Shown here piece after piece: positions 34,759-44,685 of a stretch of DNA of 64,000 bases (positions are counted from its first letter, which is position 1; each line of letters begins with the position of its first letter). The stretch is from positions 42,448 to 106,447 of the forward strand of contig NZ_JAQYWD010000020.1 of NCBI RefSeq assembly GCF_030145145.1, read 5' to 3'. Source of the DNA: Desulfobacula sp. (GTDB taxonomy: Bacteria; Desulfobacterota; Desulfobacteria; Desulfobacterales; Desulfobacteraceae). Made by a program: the position numbers and the translations under genes. The notes beneath the pieces are model-generated. The model had not been told where the DNA came from, did no database searches, and saw only the letters and a program-made list of their open reading frames with translations.

Positions 34759-36393
34759 GTGGAGAAAGACTTAAAAACTAAGAAAATTGAACGTCTCAAC
34801 CTTATTTTGAGAACCATCAGGGATGTTGGAAGACTTTTGATCAGTGAAAAAAACAGGGAAAAATTGATTAATGGGATCTGCCGCACCCTGGTTGAAAAAA
34901 GAGGATATTATAATGCCTGGATCGGCCTGTTCAACCCTGACAAAACCATTGATCTCATTGCAGATTCCGGCATGGAATCCCAGTTTGAAATTCTTAAGAA
35001 AAACATAAAAAAGAATCAATTTACCCGGTGTATCGAACATACGCTTTTTTCAGAAGTGGTTTTTTCGGCCAATGATCCGGTTCAAGAATGTAGGGACTGT
35101 CTTTTGTCGAAAAATTATTCCCACAGGGGTGCCCTGGCTGTCCGGCTGACATATGAAGCGAAGAACTATGGATTCATGGTGGTGTCCATACCCAAGGAAC
35201 TTGCCTCGGATGAAGTTGAAAAGAATATTGTAAAAGAAATTTCAGATGATATTGCATTGGGTCTGTATCGACTTGATTTGGAAGAAAAAAGAAAATTTGC
35301 AGAACAAGATCTTAAACAAAGCCAGATTCGTTTTAAAACCCTGATAGAAAATTCCTTGAACTGTATCTCTATTATCCAGGATCATAAAATTGTATATCAA
35401 AATAATGGGGTTAGAAAAGTTCACGGCCTCATGGGCGAGGTGTTTGAACCGCCCCGATTTTCAGGGGTGTATTCGGATGATCGTTCCCGGATAAAACAAG
35501 CATATGCCGAATTGCTGTCCAATAAAATTCAGCGGATTGAAACCGATTTCCGATACTGTCTGTCCAGTAAGGATACGGCAACTCCTGAAATCCGGTGGGC
35601 ATTGGTCAGTGCGACAAAAATCGATTACCTGGGGGTGGAATCCATACTGACCAATATCATGGACATCACGGATTCCAAAGAAGTGGAGAACTTTTTAAGG
35701 ATTCAAGACAAAATGACCTCCCTTGGACGGGTCACTGCCGGGATTGCCCATGAAATACGAAATCCGTTATCCGGCATCTATATTTATCTCAAAGCCCTGA
35801 AAAAAATATACAATCAAATGGGGGATATCACAAAAGTGGTATCGATTATTGATAAAATCGAGCTGGCGTCCTATAAAATTGAATCCATTATCAAACGGGT
35901 AATGGATTTTTCAAAACCCAGCCAGCCGCAATTTATCATGACCAATTTGAATACATATATTGACGAAGTGACAAAATTGACATCGGTTACGTTAAGGAAA
36001 AACGGGATCCGGTTTGAAAAATATCTGGATCCGAATATCCCAAAATGTTTTGCAGAACCCCATTTGATAGAGCAGGTCATATTAAACCTGATCACCAATG
36101 CTGCGGAAGCAATGAAAGACGTTCCCAATGAAAAACGAATCGTCTTGAAGACCTTTACAAGAGACAATCATGTGGTGGTCAGTGTCAGGGACACGGGCCC
36201 GGGGATTCCCGTATCCATGCAATCAAAAATATTTGACCCCTTTTATACCACAAAAACCAATAGTTCCGGCATTGGATTGAGCATTTGTCACCGGATTATT
36301 TTAGATCATGGGGGATCATTAAAATACCATACACCGAAGAGCGGGGGTGCACGGTTTATGATTGAACTGCCGTTAGAACGTAAAGAATTGTGA
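34759..36393 (+). CDS. Soluble sensor histidine kinase (GAF-PAS-HisKA-HATPase)
   Basis: 544 residues starting at GTG behind TAAGGA. No membrane segment. A GAF-like domain (about 15-180) with Cys residues at ECRDCLL is followed by a PAS domain (about 195-315), a HisKA domain with GIAHEIRNP, and a HATPase with NLITNAAEAM, DTGPGIP and SSGIGLSICHRI. The next gene is a sigma-54 response regulator 10 bases away, so the pair is a cytoplasmic two-component system. The GAF domain presumably senses an internal signal. Confidence 0.92.
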   Translation: MEKDLKTKKIERLNLILRTIRDVGRLLISEKNREKLINGICRTLVEKRGYYNAWIGLFNPDKTIDLIADSGMESQFEILKKNIKKNQFTRCIEHTLFSEVVFSANDPVQECRDCLLSKNYSHRGALAVRLTYEAKNYGFMVVSIPKELASDEVEKNIVKEISDDIALGLYRLDLEEKRKFAEQDLKQSQIRFKTLIENSLNCISIIQDHKIVYQNNGVRKVHGLMGEVFEPPRFSGVYSDDRSRIKQAYAELLSNKIQRIETDFRYCLSSKDTATPEIRWALVSATKIDYLGVESILTNIMDITDSKEVENFLRIQDKMTSLGRVTAGIAHEIRNPLSGIYIYLKALKKIYNQMGDITKVVSIIDKIELASYKIESIIKRVMDFSKPSQPQFIMTNLNTYIDEVTKLTSVTLRKNGIRFEKYLDPNIPKCFAEPHLIEQVILNLITNAAEAMKDVPNEKRIVLKTFTRDNHVVVSVRDTGPGIPVSMQSKIFDPFYTTKTNSSGIGLSICHRIILDHGGSLKYHTPKSGGARFMIELPLERKEL

Positions 36394-36403
36394 TCAGGGG
36401 GAT

Positions 36404-37786
36404 TTGATGAAATATTCCATTGCCATTGTTGATGATGAAGCGCTTATCCGGGATGCGCTTGATATAACCCTTTCCGATCAATATGATCTTTATCTTTTTG
36501 AAACGGCAGAATCCTTTTTAGCTGCCATTGAACGAACCGTGCCGGATTTGGTTTTAATGGATATTGGGCTTCCCCTGATGACCGGCATTGAGGCCCTTGA
36601 AATCGTGAAACAAAAACATAGTGACCTTCCTGTCATTATGATTACAGCCTATGAAGATATCAATATGGTCATCCAGTCCATGAAAATCGGGGCATTTGAT
36701 TTTGTTTTAAAACCCCTTAACCCTGATATCCTTGAACTTACCATTAAAAAAGCGGTTGCCTCCATCGCATTGATCAAAGAAGTTAAAATCCTTCAGGAAA
36801 AGTATCTTCAGGAGAATCACCCCTGTTTTATCGGAGAAAGCAAAAACATTGAAAATGTAATGGACTTTATTCATATGGTATCAAAAAGCGCGGATACCCC
36901 GATTATGATCCTGGGAGAGACGGGCACGGGAAAAGAACTCATTGCAAAGGCAATCCATGCCCGAAGCCCCGTTTTCAAGGGACCGTTCATTGCGGTAAAC
37001 TGTTCTGCATTCCCCGAAGACCTGATTGAATCAGAGCTGTTCGGTTATGAATCCGGGGCGTTTTCCGGGGCCAGCAAGCAGGGAAAAAAGGGGTTTATAG
37101 AAGCGTCGGATGGGGGCACGCTTTTCCTGGACGAGGTGGCGGATTTGAGTCTGGCGGGTCAGGCAAAACTGTTGCGGTTTTTAGAGAACGGTGAATTCTA
37201 CAAGATCGGTGGAACCAAAAAATATACGGTTCAAACCCGGGTTGTGTCGGCAACCAACAAAAAAATCGAAGCGCTTGTCAATGCAGAAAAATTCAGAAAA
37301 GATCTTTATTTCAGGTTGTGTGTGATCAAGGCTGAAATCCCATCCTTGAATGAGAGAAAAGAGGATATCCTTCCCCTGGCCAAACATTTTCTACATGAGT
37401 TTAATCAAAAATTTTCAAAAACCATCAAGGGATTTTCTGAAGCAGCCGCAGATCATCTCATGTCCTATGAATTCACCGGCAATGCCAGGGAATTAAAAAA
37501 TATGATTGAACGGGCAGTGCTTATTTCAAAAACAGACCTGCTGGAGTTGGATAAGCTGAAAGGCGTATCCACGTCATTTAAGGATCGAAATGCTGCCAAT
37601 ATTTCCCCATATTCGGATCTCGGTCCTGAAGGGATTAATCTTTCCCAATTACTTGAAAATACAGAAAAAAAATTCATGGAACAAGCCCTGTCACTCTCAA
37701 AAGGCAATGAAAGCAAAGCCGCAAGATTGTTACAGATGAATCACCACACCTTCCGATATCGATGGAAAAAAATCTCTAATAAATAG
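36404..37786 (+). CDS. NtrC-family sigma-54-dependent response regulator
   Basis: 460 residues: receiver with Asp53, AAA+ domain with Walker A (GETGTGKEL) and the ESELFGYESGAFSGA loop, and a C-terminal Fis-type helix-turn-helix (ESKAARLLQMNHHTFRYR). The sigma-54 contact loop is GAFSGA where nearly all family members have GAFTGA. The kinase gene immediately upstream is the partner. The targets should have -24/-12 promoters; none is convincingly placed in the intergenic regions of this window. Confidence 0.94.
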   Translation: MMKYSIAIVDDEALIRDALDITLSDQYDLYLFETAESFLAAIERTVPDLVLMDIGLPLMTGIEALEIVKQKHSDLPVIMITAYEDINMVIQSMKIGAFDFVLKPLNPDILELTIKKAVASIALIKEVKILQEKYLQENHPCFIGESKNIENVMDFIHMVSKSADTPIMILGETGTGKELIAKAIHARSPVFKGPFIAVNCSAFPEDLIESELFGYESGAFSGASKQGKKGFIEASDGGTLFLDEVADLSLAGQAKLLRFLENGEFYKIGGTKKYTVQTRVVSATNKKIEALVNAEKFRKDLYFRLCVIKAEIPSLNERKEDILPLAKHFLHEFNQKFSKTIKGFSEAAADHLMSYEFTGNARELKNMIERAVLISKTDLLELDKLKGVSTSFKDRNAANISPYSDLGPEGINLSQLLENTEKKFMEQALSLSKGNESKAARLLQMNHHTFRYRWKKISNK

Positions 37787-37794
37787 GTGAAGAG

Positions 37795-37833
37795 CCGGGA
37801 TAATGGCCACTTGTTTTGATACCACCATCCCGG
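37795..37833. terminator. Inverted repeat between two convergent genes
   Basis: CCGGGAT (37795-37801) pairs with ATCCCGG (37827-37833) around a 25-base loop, between the sigma-54 regulator and the TonB-dependent receptor gene, which converge. A bidirectional terminator is likely, although no T run follows. Confidence 0.45.
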
Positions 37834-37860
37834 ACGCTTCAGGTCTCTTTGACATGTGAT

Positions 37861-39819
37861 TTAAAATCGAATGCGAATCCCGGCAAAGTATACGGCTTCG
37901 GGCATGGGATAAAAACTTTCCCAGCCTGGAGCCGTATACCCGTCATAGTATTCTTCGTTCAACATATTGGTGGCTGTGGCAAACAGCTCAACGGTTTTAT
38001 AGGTGTAACCGGCATACATATCCACTGTACCGGCACTGTCAAGCTTGTCAAGGGTATTGCTGTTGTCGTTGCCGGCATAGCGGGATCCCAGGTAGTTGTA
38101 CTGGAACCGGTAAGAAAAACCGCAGTCAAACTTGAGTTCAAATCCCGCACTTGCTTTGAATTCAGGTACCAGGGGAATTTGTTTGCCGTCATTGGTGCCT
38201 GCGGTGAATTGGGCATCTGTGTATCCCAGGTTGCCGAACAGGTTAAGCAGATGGGTGGCCTGGAATTTTAAGTTGAGTTCTGCCCCCTGGTGACGGGTTT
38301 CATCCAGGTTTTCATTTTGCCATAAAATCCCATTCCAGGCGATTTCATCATCCACATCAAAGGTAAAAACCCTGGCATTTGCTGCGAGCCGGTCATCCAT
38401 ACCAATAAACCGTGTGCCCATCTCGTATCCCCGGGCGGTTTCGTGCTTGAGTCCCGTATTTACGGCGCCGCTCCAGAGGACCATGAATTCGTCCACCCTG
38501 GGAAACCTGAAGGCCTGATAGGCCCTGGCATACAGTTTTGATCCCGGCATAAAGATATAGGCCATCCCCAGGTTCCAGGCCCATTCGGTTTCATCAAGAT
38601 CGCTGTCATTGCCCAGGTTGGAATCCAGGGTGGTATCAAACTGTTCATACCGGGCCCCCAGGTTCAGCACCAGGTCCGGCATGAGGTTGATTTCATCTTG
38701 GACATAAAACCCCATGGTTTTCTGATCATGATCATAATTGTTTGTGTTGACCAGGGCTTTTGACGGCCCTGATCGGGCAGTATAATCCGTATCATAGAAT
38801 TCCATACCAATGGTCAGACGGTTTTCTTTTTCTGCAAGGGACGAGTTCAACACATATTGGGGGTTAACCCCGATGGTGTCATAGTCATAATGATAATAGC
38901 TAAACCAGGAAGGCATGTCATCATCCCGGCTGTTGTCTCGATAACTCAGGTTAAGATCAAGCGTTCCATAAGCACCCCAGTCCGTTTCAATGGCCAGCAC
39001 ATAATAGTCATCCTGGCTTTCACCTTCATCTGCCAAGTTACCCGCCTGTTTTCTATCCTGTGCGATTTGAGCGGCGGTAAGACCGCCCGGGTACTGGTAG
39101 TCTGCCGATGTGGTGTTGGCCTCCAGGGAGACGGCCAGGGTATCTGTGGCATGGAAGGTCAGTTTGCCGTAAATACTGGTCCGGTCGGCCTTTGATCGAT
39201 CCCGGTAACCGTCTGTATCATATTGAACGATGCCAAGATTACCGTCAAACCGGTCCAAGCCAAACGTTAACCCTGCGGTTCCCTTGACCGTATCATAGGA
39301 CCCGAAGCCCACTTCAGCAGAACCGTGAATGCCGTCCTGGGCATCTTTGGTGATGATGTTGATCACCCCCCCCATGGCATCCCCGCCATAAAGGACAGAG
39401 TTGCCACCGTGAAGGACCTCTATTTTTTCCACATTTTCAATGGGAATGGAGAGAAAATTAACGCCGGAAATATCGATGGTGTTGATTTTACGACCGTTCA
39501 CAACAATGGCGACATGGCGGTCAGAGGTTTCTCCGAAACCGCCCATGTCCACTTTTTGATTGAACCCGTTTCCGTTTAAATCGGTCACAATCACCCCGCC
39601 GAGATTGCGCAGGGCATCGGGTACGGACTGGGCACCGCTTTCCTGGATATCTTCTGCCGTGATGACGGTGATCTGGGCGGGAATTTTTTCGGTTTTCTGT
39701 TCCAGCCTGCTGCCGGTTACCACCATGTCATCTACGATGAGAGGATCCGTTTCTGCTGCCATTGCCGGGGTTGTGGTCAGGAATAAGACTCCCAAGAACC
39801 ACAGGAAAAATTGTTTCAT
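37861..39819 (-). CDS. btuB: TonB-dependent outer-membrane receptor, probably for corrinoids (BtuB-like)
   Basis: 652 residues: signal peptide (cut near AMAA), a TonB-box-like VDDMVVTGS stretch, a plug domain with VLHGGNSVLYGGDAMGGVINI, and a 22-strand-type barrel ending in Phe (AGIRIRF). The length is close to that of BtuB. A cobalamin riboswitch in the leader identifies the substrate as a corrinoid more securely than the sequence does. It works with the TonB motor encoded at 51-56 kb. AAGGAAGG precedes the ATG. Confidence 0.88.
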   Translation of the reverse strand: MKQFFLWFLGVLFLTTTPAMAAETDPLIVDDMVVTGSRLEQKTEKIPAQITVITAEDIQESGAQSVPDALRNLGGVIVTDLNGNGFNQKVDMGGFGETSDRHVAIVVNGRKINTIDISGVNFLSIPIENVEKIEVLHGGNSVLYGGDAMGGVINIITKDAQDGIHGSAEVGFGSYDTVKGTAGLTFGLDRFDGNLGIVQYDTDGYRDRSKADRTSIYGKLTFHATDTLAVSLEANTTSADYQYPGGLTAAQIAQDRKQAGNLADEGESQDDYYVLAIETDWGAYGTLDLNLSYRDNSRDDDMPSWFSYYHYDYDTIGVNPQYVLNSSLAEKENRLTIGMEFYDTDYTARSGPSKALVNTNNYDHDQKTMGFYVQDEINLMPDLVLNLGARYEQFDTTLDSNLGNDSDLDETEWAWNLGMAYIFMPGSKLYARAYQAFRFPRVDEFMVLWSGAVNTGLKHETARGYEMGTRFIGMDDRLAANARVFTFDVDDEIAWNGILWQNENLDETRHQGAELNLKFQATHLLNLFGNLGYTDAQFTAGTNDGKQIPLVPEFKASAGFELKFDCGFSYRFQYNYLGSRYAGNDNSNTLDKLDSAGTVDMYAGYTYKTVELFATATNMLNEEYYDGYTAPGWESFYPMPEAVYFAGIRIRF

Positions 39820-39862
39820 GTGCTGCCTTCCTTAAAAATAATATTTTTTTGCAGTCAGGCAT

Positions 39863-39895
39863 AAAAAAACCCGAACCGCATATATACGACCCGGG
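39863..39895 (-). terminator. Intrinsic terminator of the btuB riboswitch
   Basis: On the minus strand CCCGGGTCGT pairs (with GU pairs) with GCGGTTCGGG around ATATAT, followed by seven T. It lies between the riboswitch and the btuB start, as expected for B12-induced premature termination. Confidence 0.8.
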
Positions 39896-39949
39896 ATTTC
39901 CCAAACTATCCGATAGATCAACGTAGTTTCTCTGTCCACGAGAAATACG

Positions 39950-40230
39950 GCACTCAGTTCAGGCAGGTCTTCTGACTCTCCCTCCCTTTCAGCAGCCTTC
40001 CCACCCTGAATCAATGTAATGTGCCCGGTCCAATGGCATTTTTAAGGACAGGAGTTTATTACATTCAAGGGCAGTGACATTCTTGGCTGAAGGGTTCTCC
40101 TGCCGTCTGGCAGGAGGGGGACTACAGCGGCGGGCCCGTTCCCGATTTTCACGGGATTCCCTATTCCGGGTGACGGATAAATTCTATTGGCCACCCTAGC
40201 TCTTATGAGCACCTGAACACTATTTCGAAT
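39950..40230 (-). promoter_or_regulatory. Cobalamin riboswitch upstream of btuB
   Basis: The minus strand carries the class signatures in order: CAGGTGCTC, GGGAATCCCGTGAAAATCGG, ACGGGCCCGCCGCTGTA, GGGAAGGC, and the B12 box AGTCAGAAGACCTGCC (39962-39977). It is followed by an intrinsic terminator and the receptor gene. The RNA binds adenosylcobalamin and then blocks receptor expression. Confidence 0.95.
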
Positions 40231-40232
40231 AC

Positions 40233-40261
40233 ACCTAATCATCATTTGCAGCTCTTGTCAA
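40233..40261 (-). promoter_or_regulatory. Promoter of the btuB riboswitch transcript
   Basis: On the minus strand TTGACA (40256-40261) and TTAGGT (40233-40238) are separated by 17 bases and lie immediately before the riboswitch. The -35 box is perfect; the -10 box is weak. Confidence 0.55.
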
Positions 40262-40279
40262 CAGGGATCGAAAGCGCTA

Positions 40280-40522
40280 ATGTATAAAATGGGTGGCTTT
40301 AAATTTTCCCCACCCCAAAAAATGGAGTTGATGACGAAAATGCAGGATAAAATTGAGGACATAAAGAAGAAAATGGATGTGCTTGAAACGCTTATCCGGG
40401 AAACCAGGGCACGTCTTCCGGCCCATTCCACCAAACCCCCAATCATGATGGAACTTCTTGACCTTGAAGATGAATATGATATCCTGCTGGGAAAGCTCAA
40501 TGAATTGACTGTAGAAAAATAA
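40280..40522 (+). CDS. Small coiled-coil protein of unknown function
   Basis: 80 residues, strongly charged, with heptad-like stretches (KMQDKIEDIKKKMDVLETLI and LDLEDEYDILLGKLNEL), so probably a helical oligomer. The ATG at 40280 has only a weak upstream site; the ATG at 40289 is an alternative. It is divergent from the btuB leader and ends at the rnf terminator. No family is recognised. Confidence 0.5.
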   Translation: MYKMGGFKFSPPQKMELMTKMQDKIEDIKKKMDVLETLIRETRARLPAHSTKPPIMMELLDLEDEYDILLGKLNELTVEK

Positions 40523-40549
40523 AAAAAGCCCTGCCGGCGGTGGCAGGGC
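40521..40549 (-). terminator. Intrinsic terminator of the rnf operon
   Basis: GCCCTGCC (40528-40535) pairs perfectly with GGCAGGGC (40542-40549) around a six-base loop. On the minus strand it is followed by TTTTTTTATTTTT. It lies about 55 bases beyond the rnfB stop and can also help end the small plus-strand gene. Confidence 0.88.
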
Positions 40550-40602
40550 TTATAGATATCATGATACGGCAGGATCTTGTCTTGATCGGCTATGTCAGGG
40601 CA

Positions 40603-41487
40603 TCACATGTATCGGTCCAGGTCTTCTGATTCAAGGTCACTGATGGTCCCCCGGACATCCATTTTTTGTTCAACGCGTTTACCGATGAATTGGATGCAGT
40701 GTGTGGGGCATTTCTCTATTGCTTTTATGGCCTCTTCTGCATACGTATTAGAATAATGGTCATAATCACATACGGATAGGTTGTCCGTGATTCTGAAAAT
40801 GTCTGAAATTTTAGAACACGCCTTACACCCCACACAGGCGGCACTGCAGACGGCTTTTGCATCCTTTGCCTTATCTTTATTGGAACAGGCCACCGTGGGG
40901 ATCAGGTCCTCCTGGAATCCTGTGATGCTGATAATGTCTCTAGGGCAGACCTTTGAACAGGCGCCACACCCCACACATTTTTCATAATTGACCGTTGCAA
41001 GACCCTCCACAATATGGATGGCATCATAGTTACAGGCTCTGACACAGTCGCCAAAACCAAGGCACCCAAAGGTACAGCCCTGGACCCCTGCCACCTGATG
41101 GGCAGCAGCACAGCGCTTTTCTCCGCGGTATTCGGTTAATTGAAGGCGGTCGCCGCTGTGGGCACCGCAATGGACAATGGCCCGAACCGGAATGGTTTTA
41201 CCGACCTCAACCCCCATAATGTTAGCGATACTGATGGCACAGGATTCCCCACCCACTGTACATTTGTTGACCGGGACATCGTCTGTAACAATGGCAACGG
41301 CATAGTCACTGCACCCGAGATAGCCACAGCCGCCGCAATTTGCACCCGGGAGGGCCTCTATTACGGACTCGATTTTCGGATCAACCTCAACCTTGAATGT
41401 TTTATTTGCCCAGCCCAGGATATACGAGAAAATAACGGCCATTAGCAGCATGGTGCCGGCTGCTATGGAAAGGGTAATGACGATCAT
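40603..41487 (-). CDS. rnfB: Rnf electron-transport complex subunit B
   Basis: 294 residues: one N-terminal membrane helix, an Fe-S domain with [10 protein letters not shown] (the [4Fe-4S] ligands), and ferredoxin clusters [22 protein letters not shown] and CVGCKACSK plus a final CPTHC. RnfB is thought to take electrons from reduced ferredoxin and pass them into the complex. The ATG overlaps the rnfA stop by four bases. Last gene of the operon, followed by a strong terminator. Confidence 0.94.
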   Translation of the reverse strand: MIVITLSIAAGTMLLMAVIFSYILGWANKTFKVEVDPKIESVIEALPGANCGGCGYLGCSDYAVAIVTDDVPVNKCTVGGESCAISIANIMGVEVGKTIPVRAIVHCGAHSGDRLQLTEYRGEKRCAAAHQVAGVQGCTFGCLGFGDCVRACNYDAIHIVEGLATVNYEKCVGCGACSKVCPRDIISITGFQEDLIPTVACSNKDKAKDAKAVCSAACVGCKACSKISDIFRITDNLSVCDYDHYSNTYAEEAIKAIEKCPTHCIQFIGKRVEQKMDVRGTISDLESEDLDRYM

Positions 41488-42296
41488 GGCACCCTCACTT
41501 GGCAGGTAAGGGTTTGGGAATCCACAAGGACGGAAACATCAAATTGTCCAGAAAGATCCGGTTGAAGGGGAATCATGGTTAAGGCCTGCTCTGCCGGAGT
41601 GGGCATGACAGCCTCCCGTATACCGGAATCCACCCCGGTAAATCCCATGAAGGCTATGGCAAGGATACCGCCGATAACAAGGGTTATTGCAGCACCCTGG
41701 AACGGTTCCGGAATATCACAGAGTTCCAGTTCTTCCCGGATACCCGACATGATCACAATGGCAATGGTGAATCCCACACCGCCGAAAAACGCCAGGGCAA
41801 TGGCTCTTCCTAGGTCCCATGCATCTTCAGGGTTTTCAACCCCCACCACATGGCTCATGATGGTGAGGCAGGCAAACAGGATGGCACAATTGGTGGTGAT
41901 AAGGGGAAGAAAAACACCAAAGGACCGATAGAGTAACGGGAAAAATTTTCTGACATACATTTCCACAAATTGTACGGAAGACGCAATGGAAAAAATATAA
42001 ACAATATAGCTGAGTACGGTAAGATCAATGGCTTCCGCTGCTTCTTTCGGGAGAAAAAATCCGGCAATAAAGGAAGACAGGGGGGCTCCGGGTATGAGCA
42101 CCATTGTGGTGATGCTCCAGCTGATCAAAGCGGCAATACTGATGACAAAGGTGACGGCACATCCCATGCCAAATGCCATCTCCACTTTTCTTGACACCCC
42201 CACAAACGGACAGATGCCTACAAAATAGTAGAGTACGAAATTGTTAATAAGAGCTGCTGTCAGAGCGATCAGCATTATGTCCAGAAAATACATCAT
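41484..42296 (-). CDS. rnfA: Rnf complex subunit A with unusual C-terminal extension
   Basis: 270 residues from the ATG at 42296, which has AGGTGG upstream. The core has the family's six membrane helices with [36 protein letters not shown] and the final IAFMGFTG. Typical RnfA ends there at about 193 residues. Here an insertion between helices 2 and 3 and an extra ~48-residue polar tail (starting [12 protein letters not shown]) follow. If RnfA has its normal topology the tail lies in the periplasm. The start follows rnfE after a gap of about 80 bases, larger than elsewhere in the operon. Confidence 0.9.
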   Translation of the reverse strand: MMYFLDIMLIALTAALINNFVLYYFVGICPFVGVSRKVEMAFGMGCAVTFVISIAALISWSITTMVLIPGAPLSSFIAGFFLPKEAAEAIDLTVLSYIVYIFSIASSVQFVEMYVRKFFPLLYRSFGVFLPLITTNCAILFACLTIMSHVVGVENPEDAWDLGRAIALAFFGGVGFTIAIVIMSGIREELELCDIPEPFQGAAITLVIGGILAIAFMGFTGVDSGIREAVMPTPAEQALTMIPLQPDLSGQFDVSVLVDSQTLTCQVRVP

Positions 42297-42374
42297 AAAA
42301 ACCACCTATACCTGTTTGAGCATCTTGAGATGATCTGTTTCCAAAATTCAGTCATTGACGTCTGAGAAAGCCGT

Positions 42375-43001
42375 TTAATCATTGACAGACCTCCGCGATT
42401 TAATGATACCGATCCAGTTGACAAAACCAAGCAATAACCCCAATGTAATGAATGCACCGGGCGGCAATACCATGATGACCCAGTCCGGCCATGCCGACGG
42501 CAGAACCCGCATGCCGAAAAACATGCCCGTGCCCAGGATTTCCCTGACCGCAGCAATACTTGAAAGGGCAAGACCAAAGCCGATGGCCTGACCGATAGCA
42601 TCGGATGCTGCCGTACCCACCGACTGTTTGGAGGCGCATACCTCGCAGCGGCAGATAATAAGGCAGTTAACAATAATTAAAGGGATATAGGGTCCCAGGG
42701 TTTTGCTCATCTGAAACAGATAAGCAGCAAGAAAGCGGTCAGCTATGGTAACAAAGGTCGCAATGGTAAGGGTAAACACAACAATTCGCAGATGTGGTTT
42801 TAAAAGATTCCGGATCAGGCTGATGACGATATTGGCACACAAGAGCACAAAGGCAACTGAACAGGCCATGGTTATCGCAGGTTTCATTCCGTTGGTGACA
42901 GCCAGGGTTGGACAAAGGCCTAGAAGTTGACGATATACCGGGTTTTCAGGCAAAATGCCCTGGACAAATCTTTCAAAGGCTGTGGGTTGATCCGCCATCA
43001 C
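42375..43001 (-). CDS. rnfE: Rnf complex subunit E
   Basis: 208 residues with six membrane helices, paralogous to RnfA (NPVYRQLLGLCPTLAVTN opening; PLIIVNCLIICRCEVCA in the middle, with the conserved NC). RnfA and RnfE form a pseudo-symmetric membrane core that carries an Fe-S cluster and lets electrons cross the membrane. The start overlaps rnfG by four bases. Confidence 0.93.
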   Translation of the reverse strand: MMADQPTAFERFVQGILPENPVYRQLLGLCPTLAVTNGMKPAITMACSVAFVLLCANIVISLIRNLLKPHLRIVVFTLTIATFVTIADRFLAAYLFQMSKTLGPYIPLIIVNCLIICRCEVCASKQSVGTAASDAIGQAIGFGLALSSIAAVREILGTGMFFGMRVLPSAWPDWVIMVLPPGAFITLGLLLGFVNWIGIIKSRRSVND

Positions 43002-43675
43002 TTGGTCTCCTTGATGTTACCATTTTTACTTTTTGGGGTCCCGCTCTTCCGGGATGCGATAAGCTGGGCTTTTACATCAGCAATGGTTTTGTTTACAATG
43101 CCGGTAACGGCCCTGGACGAGATCGTTGCCCCGGAAATGGCATCAATCTCATATGCCTTTCCTGCCTTTCCTTTTACAACCACAAGGCGTTTGTTTGAAG
43201 ATTTATTCAAAAACTGATCCCGCCATGGTTTTTCCAATATCCTGTTTCCAAGCCCCGGTGTCTCTTTCTGGTCCAGAATAAAGAGGCCGGTGATGGTCTC
43301 TGCACCGGCATCCAGACCCAGCAGCACCTCAATATTATCTGCATAGCCCTGGCCCGAAGCCTTGGCCACATGCCCTGCCATGGAACCGTCTTTAAAAAGC
43401 GCATCATAAACGGTATAAAATTTTGTACGGCCATTTTTTTTGATTTCAATCACCCGGGGTTCAATCGCAAGGAAATCTTTCTGACGCATTGTTTTCTCTG
43501 CCTGATCTTCCCCCAGGACAAGGGAAGGAATTCTTTCCATGGTTTCCTTGATTTTATTGTTTTCAATTATGGGTCCCAGCTTTGACTGAATGCCGGCAAG
43601 GGCAGTGCCGAAAACAGTGGCAAGCACCAGCACCAGCCAGGCCTGGAACAAATTGCTGTTTCTAAGTCTTGACAT
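42998..43675 (-). CDS. rnfG: Rnf complex subunit G (covalent FMN)
   Basis: 225 residues with one N-terminal membrane anchor and a periplasmic FMN-binding domain. The flavinylation motif is DAISGATISSRAV, where FMN attaches to the Thr through phosphoester linkage by the ApbE enzyme, not encoded in this window. It starts one base after rnfD ends. Confidence 0.93.
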   Translation of the reverse strand: MSRLRNSNLFQAWLVLVLATVFGTALAGIQSKLGPIIENNKIKETMERIPSLVLGEDQAEKTMRQKDFLAIEPRVIEIKKNGRTKFYTVYDALFKDGSMAGHVAKASGQGYADNIEVLLGLDAGAETITGLFILDQKETPGLGNRILEKPWRDQFLNKSSNKRLVVVKGKAGKAYEIDAISGATISSRAVTGIVNKTIADVKAQLIASRKSGTPKSKNGNIKETK

Positions 43676-43676
43676 A

Positions 43677-44669
43677 TCAGGCTTCTCCCATGGGTTGAGG
43701 ACTGGTCCAGCGATTAATCAGCGGGGTAACGGCATTCATCATGAGAACAGCAAACATTACCCCTTCAGGATAACCGCTGAAAAGCCTGATGACCATTATT
43801 AAAATACCGGTACCAAGGCCGAAATACCATTTTCCTTTTGCTGTAAGCGGTGATGTGACCGGATCAGTTGCGATGAAAAATGCCCCAAACATAAGGGCGC
43901 CGCCAAACAGATGGTGAACGAGGAATACGCCTGAATAGGACCCTGTAATGTCTGTGATGCCGGCAATGACGGACACCGTTAACAGGATGCTCAGGGGGAT
44001 TTGCCAGGAGGCTGTTTTCCGGATAACAAGAAATAGCCCGCCCAAAAGGCAGGCCGCTGTACTTGTTTCTCCCAGCGATCCATTGGTTTTTCCCCAGAAA
44101 AGCGGTGCAATATCCATGGTCAGACCGTTGAATTTTAACGCGCTTAGCGGCGTTGCCCCTGAAACAGCATCCACAAGACCGGTCATGTTTTCATAGGAGC
44201 CGGCGCCCATTAACTGGGCAAAGGCGATCATGACAAAGGCCCTTCCCACCATGGCAGGATTAAAAATATTCATGCCAAGGCCACCAAAGATAATTTTTCC
44301 GATGCCGATGCCCACAATTGAGGCAAGAACACCAACGAACCAGGGGGCTGACCCCGGCAGTGAAAGGGCAAGAATAATACCGGTTACCGCAGCAGAACAA
44401 TCGCTAAGGGTGATGGCCTTGCCCCGCATCCATACAAACAGAAATTCTGAAGCAAGACAGGCAATAACACAGATGAACAGCTGTTTTACGGCATAGAGTC
44501 TAAACAGGTAGACAGACATCAGCACAATGGGTAACAGTGCTATCATGACATCGATCATCATGCGTTGTGTGTCGGTGCCGGTATTTTTTATATGGGGAGA
44601 TGGCGCCACATGAAGACCGGCCGTCTCGGTTGGATCCTTTGGATCTGAATTTTTCATTGTATCTGACAC
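43677..44669 (-). CDS. rnfD: Rnf complex subunit D (covalent FMN)
   Basis: 330 residues, polytopic. A polar N-terminal ~30 residues (with the short SPHIKNTGTDTQRMMIDV stretch at its end) lead into about eight membrane helices. The FMN attachment motif is VSGATPLSALKF, and GGLGMNIFNPAMVGRAF is typical. RnfD is the likely ion-pumping subunit. It lies between rnfC and rnfG with short gaps. Confidence 0.94.
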   Translation of the reverse strand: MSDTMKNSDPKDPTETAGLHVAPSPHIKNTGTDTQRMMIDVMIALLPIVLMSVYLFRLYAVKQLFICVIACLASEFLFVWMRGKAITLSDCSAAVTGIILALSLPGSAPWFVGVLASIVGIGIGKIIFGGLGMNIFNPAMVGRAFVMIAFAQLMGAGSYENMTGLVDAVSGATPLSALKFNGLTMDIAPLFWGKTNGSLGETSTAACLLGGLFLVIRKTASWQIPLSILLTVSVIAGITDITGSYSGVFLVHHLFGGALMFGAFFIATDPVTSPLTAKGKWYFGLGTGILIMVIRLFSGYPEGVMFAVLMMNAVTPLINRWTSPQPMGEA

Positions 44670-44685
44670 GCATTGATTCCTTGTA

